Source of the DNA: Lachnoclostridium sp. UBA1175
GTDB lineage: Bacteria > Bacillota > Clostridia > Lachnospirales > Lachnospiraceae
Direction: 5' to 3'
Assembly: GCA_002311665.1 (NCBI GenBank)
Contig: DBYX01000009.1
Coordinates: 106,687 to 170,686, forward strand
DNA: 64,000 nt
A model generated the notes under the pieces. That model did no database searches and had not been told where the DNA came from. It saw only the letters and a program-made list of their open reading frames with translations. Numbering within the stretch: the first letter of the stretch is position 1; the number at the start of each line of letters is the position of its first letter. Below are positions 39,864-47,166 of the stretch, piece by piece. The position numbers and the translations under genes are program-made.

Positions 39864-41891
39864 TCAATTCAGGCCCTTTGCCTGCTTGAGCGTGATCCCG
39901 TTGTCGCCGAGCGCGATCGCGTGGTCAAGCCCGACAAAACGGCCGTTCTCCTGCCACAGAACTTCCTTCACAAACTCGTATTTTTCGGAGTCCCACGTCG
40001 TAAAATCGTCCTTCAGCAGTCCGCCGGTATCGCCGGAGTTCGCGTTCAGGCACCAGAATGTGTGGTTCAGATGATACGTCTTGATCAGCTGGCGCATCAG
40101 CTTCATCCAGGAGATGTTCGGCTCCGTCATAAAGCCGCCCCACTCGCCGATCAGAAGCGGCGCGATATTGTCATCATAGATGTAGAACCAGTTGTCGTAC
40201 CAGCAATCCTTCATCAGGCTCTGATAGTCGAACGCACCGTTGAACCAGGGCTGCTTGTATACGGTCGGGCCGTAATCGTGCGGCGAGTAGACGAGCTTGT
40301 CCTTGTATTGGCCGAGGTCAATCGGAAAATACTTAACGCCGCGAAGGTTGCCGCCCCACCAGTTGAAATCGTAATCCTTGTCGTTGGTCGAGTGGAAGTC
40401 CGCGTTGGTAGTGAGATCCTTGGGGAAAATCTCGGTTCCCTCGACGAGGATCAGCACGTTCGGGTTGACCGCCAGGATTCTGGCCGCCGCCTTCTCCGCC
40501 GCGTATTTCCAGTTGTTCGGCTGCTTCGAGTCGTTCCAGATCGCAGCGCCGTCCTTCTCGTACGGCTTACCATGAGGCTCATTCTTCAGATCATACGCGA
40601 TGATCGTGTCGTTGTCCTTGTAGCGCTTGGCCATCCATTCGAGAGCGTTCAGCCAGTCCTCCTCCTTCACCTTCTGCGTGTACCAGAGGTTCACGTTGTG
40701 GCCGGAGGCGTTCGTCTCCGCGCTGTGAATGTCGGGCATCACCTTGATGCCGTTGGCTTCCGCCAGCGCCAGGAAATAATCGAAGATCTCCAGGCTGTTC
40801 ATCGAGTTGAGAACTTCGTTGTATGCGTGGTTGTAGTTGGCGGTCGGGTATTGCCCTTTCGCCCACTGGTTGATCAGTTCCGCGGAGATCGGCACACGGA
40901 TCATGTTGAAGCCGTGGTCGGCGATAGCCTTGACCGTCGGCTCGAGTTTGGAGGTCCACAGGCCGTCGAACAGGTTAGTACCCGTGTTGTACCCGAACCA
41001 GTTCAGGCCGGTGAGCCACACTTCCTTACCGTCCTTGTCGAGGATGCGTCGGCCGTCCGTATGGAGCCAGTCATCGCCCTGCACGGCTTTCTCCGCGCGC
41101 TTGAGCAGCTCCTTGACATCGACATCCTTGCCTCCCTGGTTGCCGTTGCCGCCGTTACCTCCCTGATTCTGCCTGTTCTGGTCGACGACACCCACGCGCA
41201 CCGTACATTCGACGCCGTTGAGGGTCGCCTTCGTGACCTTCAGTACATCCTTCTTAATGCCTAGGTTGCAGCCCACAACCTGCGTCGCGCCCTTGGCGAT
41301 ATCCCCGTTGTAGTTCGCGCTCTTGATCGTGAGTGTGTCGCCCTTCACGGAAAATGTTCCGTTCCAGCCGTCTGCCTTCGCGAGCCCGTCGATCTCAACG
41401 ACGAGCGTCCAGCCGCCGCTGATCGCATTCTTGTCGTTGTTGCGGATGCCGAACTCAAGGTTCATCATCGTCACACCGCCGTCGTTCCAGGTGTTGCCAG
41501 CGGAGTACTCCACGAGATATCCCGGTATGCTCTCCGGCTTCGGCGTCGGGCTTGCCGTCGGTGTCGGTGTTCCCTTGCCCGCTCCGGTCGGCGTAGGTGT
41601 ACCGGGCTTGCCTGCCTCGGTAGGCGTAGGCGTGACTGTCTTCCCTGCCTCGGTCGGTGTCGGTGTGCCGGCATCCGTCGGCTTCGGCGTCAGGGTTCCG
41701 TCCCCGGTCGGTGTTGCCTCGGGCACGGTCTCCGTAGGAGCAGGTGTATCGTTCTGTCCCGAATTGTTTTTGTTATTGTTATTGGCCTTGATCAAAGCGA
41801 TGACAAGACCCACGATCACAAGCGCCATCACCGCTACTGCGATGATGACCCAGCGCTTCGAAAAATTCGTATTTCCGTCAGATCCTTCCAT
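39864..41891 (-). CDS. membrane-anchored GH5 cellulase with CBM2-like domain
   Basis: The product is 675 residues, starting at ATG 41889-41891 with CAGGAGGTT. A signal-anchor helix (WVIIAVAVMALVIVGLVIALI) is followed by a Pro/Thr-rich linker of TPTPTEAG-type repeats. A CBM2-like domain with the surface Trp-Asn pattern spans GNTWNDGGVTMMNLEF to GWTLVVEIDG and the VVGCNLGIK region. A glycosyl hydrolase family 5 domain ends the protein, with the acid/base glutamate near E438 (NEPHG) and the nucleophile near E583 (LLIGEWGG). It should cut beta-1,4-glucan (cellulose) outside the cell. An extended -10 promoter lies 50 bases upstream. Confidence 0.93.
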   Translation of the reverse strand: MEGSDGNTNFSKRWVIIAVAVMALVIVGLVIALIKANNNNKNNSGQNDTPAPTETVPEATPTGDGTLTPKPTDAGTPTPTEAGKTVTPTPTEAGKPGTPTPTGAGKGTPTPTASPTPKPESIPGYLVEYSAGNTWNDGGVTMMNLEFGIRNNDKNAISGGWTLVVEIDGLAKADGWNGTFSVKGDTLTIKSANYNGDIAKGATQVVGCNLGIKKDVLKVTKATLNGVECTVRVGVVDQNRQNQGGNGGNGNQGGKDVDVKELLKRAEKAVQGDDWLHTDGRRILDKDGKEVWLTGLNWFGYNTGTNLFDGLWTSKLEPTVKAIADHGFNMIRVPISAELINQWAKGQYPTANYNHAYNEVLNSMNSLEIFDYFLALAEANGIKVMPDIHSAETNASGHNVNLWYTQKVKEEDWLNALEWMAKRYKDNDTIIAYDLKNEPHGKPYEKDGAAIWNDSKQPNNWKYAAEKAAARILAVNPNVLILVEGTEIFPKDLTTNADFHSTNDKDYDFNWWGGNLRGVKYFPIDLGQYKDKLVYSPHDYGPTVYKQPWFNGAFDYQSLMKDCWYDNWFYIYDDNIAPLLIGEWGGFMTEPNISWMKLMRQLIKTYHLNHTFWCLNANSGDTGGLLKDDFTTWDSEKYEFVKEVLWQENGRFVGLDHAIALGDNGITLKQAKGLN

Positions 41892-41940
41892 AAAAACCTC
41901 CTGCGGCGCGCACCGCTTACTGACATTTTTCCGAATAACA

Positions 41941-41949
41941 TTATACCAC
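41941..41949 (-). promoter_or_regulatory. extended -10 promoter of the cellulase gene
   Basis: On the minus strand TGGTATAAT combines an extended -10 with a perfect hexamer, about 50 bases before the start codon. The position where a -35 would lie is inside the terminator hairpin of the upstream gene, so the two elements overlap. Confidence 0.55.
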
Positions 41950-41980
41950 AAAGCGCCCGCGGTTCATAGCCGCAGGCGCC
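41950..41980 (-). terminator. terminator of the SH3/NlpC-P60 gene
   Basis: On the minus strand GCGCCTGCGG pairs with CCGCGGGCGC (one G-T pair) around a 7-base loop, followed by TTTGTGG. The T tract is short, so some transcription may run into the cellulase gene. Confidence 0.65.
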
Positions 41981-42026
41981 TTATTTTTCGTATGAATCAA
42001 TTGTCGATTTCGTGCAAAGCAATCCG

Positions 42027-43886
42027 TCAGAAATCGTTCTTGCGGACGCCCGCTTTGATCAGCATATCGAAGATCTGCTTCGCCGTCTTCGAGGTCGTCA
42101 GGTTCGTGACGCGGATCGGCACGTATACATCACGGTAGTTTGTGCCGCGGCAGGAACCTTCCATACGGCCGATGTGCACGTGATACTTGGACTGCGACAG
42201 ATACCAGTAGTGTCCGTCGACATATCCGAGGTAGATACCCACGTGATTGCCGTGCGTGTAAGGATCGTACTTCGTTGCAACCAGATCACCGGGTCGTGCC
42301 TCTTCCCACGAGACCACGGTACCGTAGCTCATCTGTGACGAAACGCTTCTACCGAGGTCGATGCCGAGGACTTCCTTGTAAAGAACCTGCGTATAACCGC
42401 AGCAGTCGGCCGAAGTCCAGGTGTTGTTGGCAGCGTACGGCAGATCCTTGTGCTTCGCGCTCACCACGAACAGGTTGTAGATCGGGTCATCATCGTTGGT
42501 AGATACGGAATCCGACAGTTTGGTTCCATGTATGAACGCCTTCTCTCCCTTGTACTCAACGTAGTACCATTTTTCGCTCTTGTACATGGTCTGGCCGATG
42601 ACGTGGAACTCGTATCCGTACTCTTTCACCGTGTCGATGCGGTTGCTGTTGTCCGAAGTCACCACAGGCGTGGAACGCACATTGACTTCCTTCGAATTCA
42701 GATACATCTTCTTGTCAAGCTTCTCGATCGTGTAAGGAAGCGATTCGGTCGGCGTAGGCACAGGCGTGCTCGTCGGCGTTGCAACCGGTGTCACCGCAGG
42801 CGTCACGCTCGGAACAGGCGTCAGCGTCGGTGTTGCAACGGGCGTCGGTGTTGCCACCGGGGTCGGTGCAGTCGTCGGTGTCGGTGTGTTCGTCGGTGTC
42901 GGCGTGTTCGTCGGTGTCGACGTGTTCGTCGGTGTCGGCGTGTTGGTCGGCGTCGGCGTATTGGTCGGCTTCGGCGTAGGTGTGTTCGTCGGCTTCGGAG
43001 TCGGCGTGCTGGTCGGCTTCGGGGTCGGCGTACTCGTAGGCTTCGGTGTCGGTGTGTTCGTCGGCACAGGCGTGTTCGTCGGTGTCGGCGCAGTCGTCGG
43101 AGTTGCAACCGGCGTCACCGTAGGGGTCGGGATCACATCGTCCGCCGGATCTTCGGGCTCCTCGCCGGGCTCCTGATCCTCGGGCTCCGTGTCCTTCTTG
43201 ACCGCCGCAAGGCAGTCGCCGCTCACATAACCCGTGATCGTGGCACCGCTCTTGATGAAGTCCACGCGGTACCATTCACCGATATTGTAGTAACCGGTCA
43301 CATGCATCGTGCCGCCGGGATTGATGTCTCTGAGAACCTCACTGTCCGTATCGGGCTCGGCGTAAACCTTCGAGACCGCGATGATGCTCACTCTCTGGTC
43401 CGTACCGATGAGAACCGGCTCCTCGTCGGCTCCCGTGTCATCCGATATATCCTCCGGATCATCGTTGTCCGCGATCAGCTCGGGAAGCTCTCCCGTCCGG
43501 AAATACTTCTGTGCGTTGCGCACGGCGCTGGCCGTAAGGGATCGATCTCTCTTGCCGGAATCTACCGGCTGCGCGGGCTCGTCCGGATCCGCAATGCTGT
43601 CCGACGGTGCCGACTTGTCCCCTTCCGACGGGTTGGAGGACGCCGTATCCGAGTCAATAATGACAAGTCCGGGCACCGTATTCGATGAAGAATCACCGTC
43701 GAGGACCACATCGCCCAAATTGCGATTCAGCCCTCCGATGTCGCTGTGTTCGATGGCAATCTGTTCGCCGGTCTTCTTGTCTGCCGATACGGAGTTGAAC
43801 AGGTTCGGTCCGAGTGCGAATCCGAACGCGACAACCCCGACTGTGAGCAGTATCATCAGCCGCCGCAATGTCTTACTTAAATTCAT
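42027..43886 (-). CDS. secreted SH3-domain / NlpC-P60 cell-wall hydrolase with Pro-Thr repeat linker
   Basis: The product is 619 residues. It has a signal peptide (LMILLTVGVVAFGFALGPNLF), an acidic Ser/Asp region, an SH3b-like domain (AVSKVYAEPDTDSEVLRDIN...), a long linker of TPTPTNTP / TPTPKPTS repeats (about residues 255-385), a second SH3b-like domain (VNVRSTPVVTSDNSN) and a C-terminal NlpC/P60-like domain. The catalytic cysteine would be C495 in ADCCGY, where the usual DCSG is DCCG, with H548 in GNHVGIYL and H569/H571. It should cleave peptidoglycan stem peptides outside the membrane. The 324-base upstream gap carries TGTTAC repeats that resemble WalR sites. Confidence 0.88.
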   Translation of the reverse strand: MNLSKTLRRLMILLTVGVVAFGFALGPNLFNSVSADKKTGEQIAIEHSDIGGLNRNLGDVVLDGDSSSNTVPGLVIIDSDTASSNPSEGDKSAPSDSIADPDEPAQPVDSGKRDRSLTASAVRNAQKYFRTGELPELIADNDDPEDISDDTGADEEPVLIGTDQRVSIIAVSKVYAEPDTDSEVLRDINPGGTMHVTGYYNIGEWYRVDFIKSGATITGYVSGDCLAAVKKDTEPEDQEPGEEPEDPADDVIPTPTVTPVATPTTAPTPTNTPVPTNTPTPKPTSTPTPKPTSTPTPKPTNTPTPKPTNTPTPTNTPTPTNTSTPTNTPTPTNTPTPTTAPTPVATPTPVATPTLTPVPSVTPAVTPVATPTSTPVPTPTESLPYTIEKLDKKMYLNSKEVNVRSTPVVTSDNSNRIDTVKEYGYEFHVIGQTMYKSEKWYYVEYKGEKAFIHGTKLSDSVSTNDDDPIYNLFVVSAKHKDLPYAANNTWTSADCCGYTQVLYKEVLGIDLGRSVSSQMSYGTVVSWEEARPGDLVATKYDPYTHGNHVGIYLGYVDGHYWYLSQSKYHVHIGRMEGSCRGTNYRDVYVPIRVTNLTTSKTAKQIFDMLIKAGVRKNDF

Positions 43887-44158
43887 AGGATAACTGTCTC
43901 CTGTGTTCTCAAATTGGTATTAGCCGGATATATAATAAAATGTTAATTCGCAATTGTTACATAATTGTTACACAAATGTTACGCGTGCATCATACCACAG
44001 GAGAAATAAAAAATCAACCCCTTAAGCGTAAAAGGCCGTAAAATCAAGGAATTTTAACAATTTGTACATCATTTTTCGACGGTTCGTACGGGTTATTTAT
44101 GTAACAATTCTACGGTATTTTTTACTACCTCAGTAGAACAAATTGTTACGTTTCAAAC
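43887..44158. other. AT-rich regulatory-looking gap upstream of the cell-wall hydrolase
   Basis: This gene-free stretch is clearly more AT-rich than its surroundings. It holds a candidate promoter on the minus strand (TTAACA, 18 bases, TAATAC, around 43917-43946), the triple TGTTAC array (43955-43982), and a perfect 9-base inverted repeat GTAACAATT / AATTGTTAC (44101-44109 and 44141-44149). No open frame of note is present. Confidence 0.6.
43955..43982 (-). promoter_or_regulatory. three TGTTAC half-sites at 11-bp spacing (WalR/YycF-like box)
   Basis: TGTTAC occurs at 43955-43960, 43966-43971 and 43977-43982, each separated by exactly five bases. This matches the published WalR consensus TGTWAH-N5-TGTWAH twice over. 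The array ends about 70 bases upstream of an NlpC/P60 cell-wall hydrolase gene, a class of gene that WalR controls in Bacillus and relatives. The sites are in reverse orientation to the gene. Confidence 0.6.
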
Positions 44159-44198
44159 AAAAAAGCCCCGGCAACCGCTACATATGGCGGTGCCGGGG
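44159..44198 (-). terminator. rho-independent terminator of the RlmI-like gene
   Basis: On the minus strand GCGGTGCCGGGG-type pairing (CCCCGGCA with TGCCGGGG, extended by ACCGC with GCGGT) forms a strong hairpin followed by TTTTTTG. It lies 12 bases after the stop codon. Confidence 0.9.
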
Positions 44199-44210
44199 AC
44201 ACATTCAATC

Positions 44211-45431
44211 TCACTTTTCTTCCGTCACCTGGAAAATGAAAAACTTCAGGTAGTACGACTCGTCCGCCGCCCACAGGATCGGGTGATCCGGCGCCTGCGT
44301 GCGGTACTCCACCTGGCGGAGTCTCCGGTGTGCTCCGTTGGCCGCCTGGCCGATCGTCTCCGTGAACAGCTCGGGCGTCATAAAATGCGAACAGGAGCAC
44401 GTTGCCAGGAACCCGCCGTCCTTCACGAGTCGAAGCCCGCGCAGGTTGATCTCGCGGTAGCCCTTGATTGCCTGCTTCGTCGCCGTTCTCGATTTGGTGA
44501 ACGCGGGCGGGTCGAGAATGACCACGTCGAACTTGCGCCCCTCCGCCTCCAGCTTCGGCAGCAGGTCAAACACATCGGCCGTCGTAAAATGCACCCGCTC
44601 CGAGAGCCCGTTGAGCTCCGCGTTGCGCTCCGCCTGCCGGATGGCCAGCTCGGACGCATCCACGCCGAGCACCTCCGCCGCACCGGCGATCCCGGCGTTC
44701 AGGGCGAACGACCCGGTGTGCGTGAAGCAGTCTAGGACCGTCGCACCCTTGCACAGTTTCTGGATCGCGAGGCGGTTGTACTTCTGGTCGAGGAAGAAGC
44801 CTGTCTTCTGCCCCTGCGCCACATCCACCTCGTAGCGGACCCCATTTTCCGCGATCTCCACGACCGGATCGAACTCCTCGCCGAGGAAGCCCTTGAAACG
44901 CTCCATCCCCTCGAGCTCGCGCACCTTCGCGTCGCTTCTCTCGTAGACGCCGCGCACTGGCATTCCGTCCGTGGCAAGCAGCTTCTTAAGCTCCGAGAGG
45001 ATCACGTCCTTGAAGCGGTCCATCCCGAGGGAGAGCGACTGGATCACGAGAATGTCGGAGAATTTGTCGACGACGATGCCCGGAAGCCAGTCCGCCTCGC
45101 CGAAAACGATCCGGCATGAGGAAGTGTCCACCGTCTTCTTCCGGTACTCCCACGCCGCTCTCACGCGCTCGCGAAGAAACTCCTCCGTCACCTCGGTGTC
45201 CCTGCGCCTCGTGAGCATTCGCACACGGATGGTCGAATTCTCGTTGTACACGCCGATGCCCATCGGGTAGCCGTCAAAATCCTTCACGGCCGCAAGCGTT
45301 CCGTTCTCCCCGCCGCCCACCGTCGACGCGATCTCGTTGTCGTACACCCACAGCCCGCCGGCCTTGAGGCTTCTGCCCTCGCCTTTCTTGAGTGTCACGG
45401 TGCGTGTCACCTGGTATCGATCAAAGCTCAT
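44211..45431 (-). CDS. class I SAM-dependent rRNA methyltransferase, RlmI-like
   Basis: The product is 406 residues. An N-terminal PUA-like domain (RYQVTRTVTLKKGEGRSL ... LWVYDNEI) precedes the RlmI-type catalytic part. FFLDQKYNR and VLDCFTHTGSFALNAG form the SAM site, and VVILDPPAFTKSR carries the catalytic DPPxF motif. The C-terminus has LATCSCSHFM. In E. coli RlmI makes 5-methylcytidine in 23S rRNA; the target here may differ. It overlaps the gtrA-like gene by 11 bases (45421-45431), so the two are coupled. Confidence 0.92.
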   Translation of the reverse strand: MSFDRYQVTRTVTLKKGEGRSLKAGGLWVYDNEIASTVGGGENGTLAAVKDFDGYPMGIGVYNENSTIRVRMLTRRRDTEVTEEFLRERVRAAWEYRKKTVDTSSCRIVFGEADWLPGIVVDKFSDILVIQSLSLGMDRFKDVILSELKKLLATDGMPVRGVYERSDAKVRELEGMERFKGFLGEEFDPVVEIAENGVRYEVDVAQGQKTGFFLDQKYNRLAIQKLCKGATVLDCFTHTGSFALNAGIAGAAEVLGVDASELAIRQAERNAELNGLSERVHFTTADVFDLLPKLEAEGRKFDVVILDPPAFTKSRTATKQAIKGYREINLRGLRLVKDGGFLATCSCSHFMTPELFTETIGQAANGAHRRLRQVEYRTQAPDHPILWAADESYYLKFFIFQVTEEK

Positions 45432-45972
45432 TGGAATCTCCTGTCACGTTCTCCGGCTCCTCCGCAGTCTCCTTCTTGCGGAACACAAACAGTTTGCTGA
45501 ACACATAGTTCAGAATGATGACAAACACGGCGGTGATCGCCTTGGCCCAGAAGCCCTCGTACGAGATCGTCTTGGAGGCGATCTTCACGGAAAGCGACTG
45601 GTTGAGACCGATCGCCATCAAAAGGGACGGTAACGCGTTCTCAACGACGCCGGTCGCGACCCTCGCGCCGAAGAATTTGCCCATCTCCGTAAAATACGCC
45701 TTCGCACCGACCGTGCGGCTCTCGAATACATACTTCTTGTTCGTGATAAACGCGAACAGCACCGCGATAAACCATGCGATGATGTTGGCCAGCAGGTACA
45801 GGATCTTGTACTTGCCCGAATCCTTGCCAATCTCCGCGGCGATCCGGCTCAGTTTGAACAATCTCTGGAGTCCGAACGTCGCGATGAAGTTCACAAGCGT
45901 GGTCGCGACGCCGAAGATCAGATACATGATCACCTCGCGGTATTTGTTGAACAGTTCCTTGATCTTAGTCAC
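45421..45972 (-). CDS. GtrA-family membrane protein
   Basis: The product is 183 residues from a GTG at 45970-45972, with AAGGAG six bases upstream; an ATG at 46008 lacks a ribosome site. Four hydrophobic segments are visible (VIMYLIFGVATTLVNFIATFGL, LLANIIAWFIAVLFAFITN, NALPSLLMAIGL, AITAVFVIILNYVFSKLFVF). The motif ITNKKYVFES is typical of GtrA proteins. They are predicted to flip polyprenyl-linked sugars across the membrane for surface polysaccharide or teichoic-acid decoration. No glycosyltransferase is adjacent here. Confidence 0.88.
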   Translation of the reverse strand: MTKIKELFNKYREVIMYLIFGVATTLVNFIATFGLQRLFKLSRIAAEIGKDSGKYKILYLLANIIAWFIAVLFAFITNKKYVFESRTVGAKAYFTEMGKFFGARVATGVVENALPSLLMAIGLNQSLSVKIASKTISYEGFWAKAITAVFVIILNYVFSKLFVFRKKETAEEPENVTGDSNEL

Positions 45973-45996
45973 AATAATCTCCTTGTCACATAGATT

Positions 45997-46031
45997 CGCG
46001 CATCTCAAAAGTGTTGCTTTTGAGATGCGCG
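45997..46031. other. 15-bp perfect inverted repeat (strong hairpin) upstream of gtrA
   Basis: CGCGCATCTCAAAAG and CTTTTGAGATGCGCG are perfectly complementary around the 5-base loop TGTTG. It lies between the NUDIX stop and the gtrA start. On the minus strand no T tract follows it; on the plus strand TTTCTTCTTT follows. It may terminate antisense transcription or stabilise the NUDIX mRNA end. Confidence 0.6.
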
Positions 46032-46049
46032 TTTCTTCTTTGGTTCATT

Positions 46050-46502
46050 TCAGGAATATTTGCGATTGCCCCAAAGATTCTTTTTCTTCAGGTCCAGGTA
46101 TTCGTTGTAGGCCTTCTCCAGGATCTGCTTCTCGTTCGAAAACTTCAGCAGATGGTAAGCCTCGTGATACTTGTAAAACCCGGAATCCGCAAAAAACTCC
46201 TCGGTCTGTGGTTTGCTGTAATAGCTGTCCGCCATCATCAAGTACCAATGCACATCCTTCTTGACCATGCCCTGCGGCGTCTTGAAGGTGTACTGGCTCT
46301 TCCCGACGTATTTGACGATCTGCGCATCGGCTCCGCTCTCTTCTTTGACCTCCCGAGTTGCTGTCTCGGGAAACTCTTCGCCTTCTTCCACGGTTCCCTT
46401 GGGAAGCACCCATCCCTCATACTTGTGCTTATAATTCTTGTAAAGCAACAGGATCTTCCCTCTGAAAATAACAACACCACCACAGCTAGTAGCCTCAACC
46501 AT
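46050..46502 (-). CDS. NUDIX hydrolase (diadenosine-polyphosphate/MutT-like)
   Basis: The product is 150 residues from the ATG 46500-46502 (MVEATSCGGVVIF), with GGGGG eight bases upstream; a TTG two codons earlier is less likely. The Nudix box is complete: PKGTVEEGEEFPETATREV followed by KEESGADAQI (about residues 34-62). The start ATSCGGVVI and the YKNYKHKYEGWVLPKG segment resemble Ap4A/MutT-type NUDIX proteins. The substrate is probably a dinucleoside polyphosphate or oxidised nucleotide. It has its own consensus promoter. Confidence 0.9.
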   Translation of the reverse strand: MVEATSCGGVVIFRGKILLLYKNYKHKYEGWVLPKGTVEEGEEFPETATREVKEESGADAQIVKYVGKSQYTFKTPQGMVKKDVHWYLMMADSYYSKPQTEEFFADSGFYKYHEAYHLLKFSNEKQILEKAYNEYLDLKKKNLWGNRKYS

Positions 46503-46542
46503 AAGCAAGACCCCCTGTCTATTGGTGTATTACATTGGTTTC

Positions 46543-46571
46543 AGTATACGCCCATTGCCGTGGTTTTGCAA
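46543..46571 (-). promoter_or_regulatory. consensus promoter of the NUDIX gene
   Basis: On the minus strand TTGCAA and TATACT are separated by exactly 17 bases. It lies 41-69 bases upstream of the start codon and directly after the HD-domain gene. Confidence 0.8.
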
Positions 46572-46574
46572 GTG

Positions 46575-47114
46575 TTATCTCACGGGCTCCTCCGAATCCG
46601 TCGTATCCTTCGGAAAATGCGCCTGTCTCTCCGCCTCGTCGATCACCTGGAGCTGCTCCCGCAGCTTGCGGATGGCCGGCATATAGCAGGTCTGTACCTT
46701 CTCGTTCCGTCTCGCGTAGAAGAGGTCCCTCTCCACGGGGTCGGCGATCGTAATGCCGCGCGAGACATCGGTGTTGTGCCGCAGATCGGCGAGTTTCACG
46801 CGGATTGCCAGCCGGTTGTTCGACCGGCGGATCTTCTCGATGTACTCCTCGTACGAGTCGTCTCGGTCGTGGCACAGCAACAGCAGCGCGTCTGTCACCC
46901 TGTCGCCGAACCGCTCGCGGAATCCGCTCTCCGGCATATAGTCCGGATGATCCTCCATCACATCATGCAGGTACGCGACGATCTTCTCCTCCTCCGTGTC
47001 CACGAACGAGGCGACCGCCTCCGGATGCAGAAAATAAGGGCGGTTTGCCTTGTCCCTCTGGTTCCTGTGCGCATCCTTCGAAATCGCTATCGCCTGATCC
47101 AACAAGTCGCTCAT
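46575..47114 (-). CDS. HD-domain phosphohydrolase (RelA/SpoT-hydrolase-like)
   Basis: The product is 179 residues from the ATG 47112-47114 (MSDLLDQAI), with GAAAGGAC upstream. The metal-binding HD pattern is present: H in YFLHPEAVA, HD in VAYLHDVMEDH and D in RVKLADLRHNTD. This arrangement (HP-HDxxED-LADxxHN) is that of the (p)ppGpp hydrolase family, so it may be a small alarmone hydrolase (MESH1-like). The C-terminal ~45 residues are charged helix. It follows the U32 gene by 52 bases. Confidence 0.88.
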   Translation of the reverse strand: MSDLLDQAIAISKDAHRNQRDKANRPYFLHPEAVASFVDTEEEKIVAYLHDVMEDHPDYMPESGFRERFGDRVTDALLLLCHDRDDSYEEYIEKIRRSNNRLAIRVKLADLRHNTDVSRGITIADPVERDLFYARRNEKVQTCYMPAIRKLREQLQVIDEAERQAHFPKDTTDSEEPVR

Positions 47115-47166
47115 ACCGTCCTTTCTCCTTTTGATTAAAAGCACCGACCTTTGTTACCTGCGGCGA

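Noticed and set aside
42766..43176. A plus-strand open frame coding for a VGVGV-type repetitive protein
   Set aside because: It is the mirror of the Thr-Pro linker of the minus-strand SH3/NlpC-P60 gene; the repeats keep the opposite strand open. No ribosome site or promoter is present.
45997..46031. The 15-bp hairpin as terminator of the NUDIX gene
   Set aside because: No T tract follows it on the minus strand, so I list it only as a hairpin.
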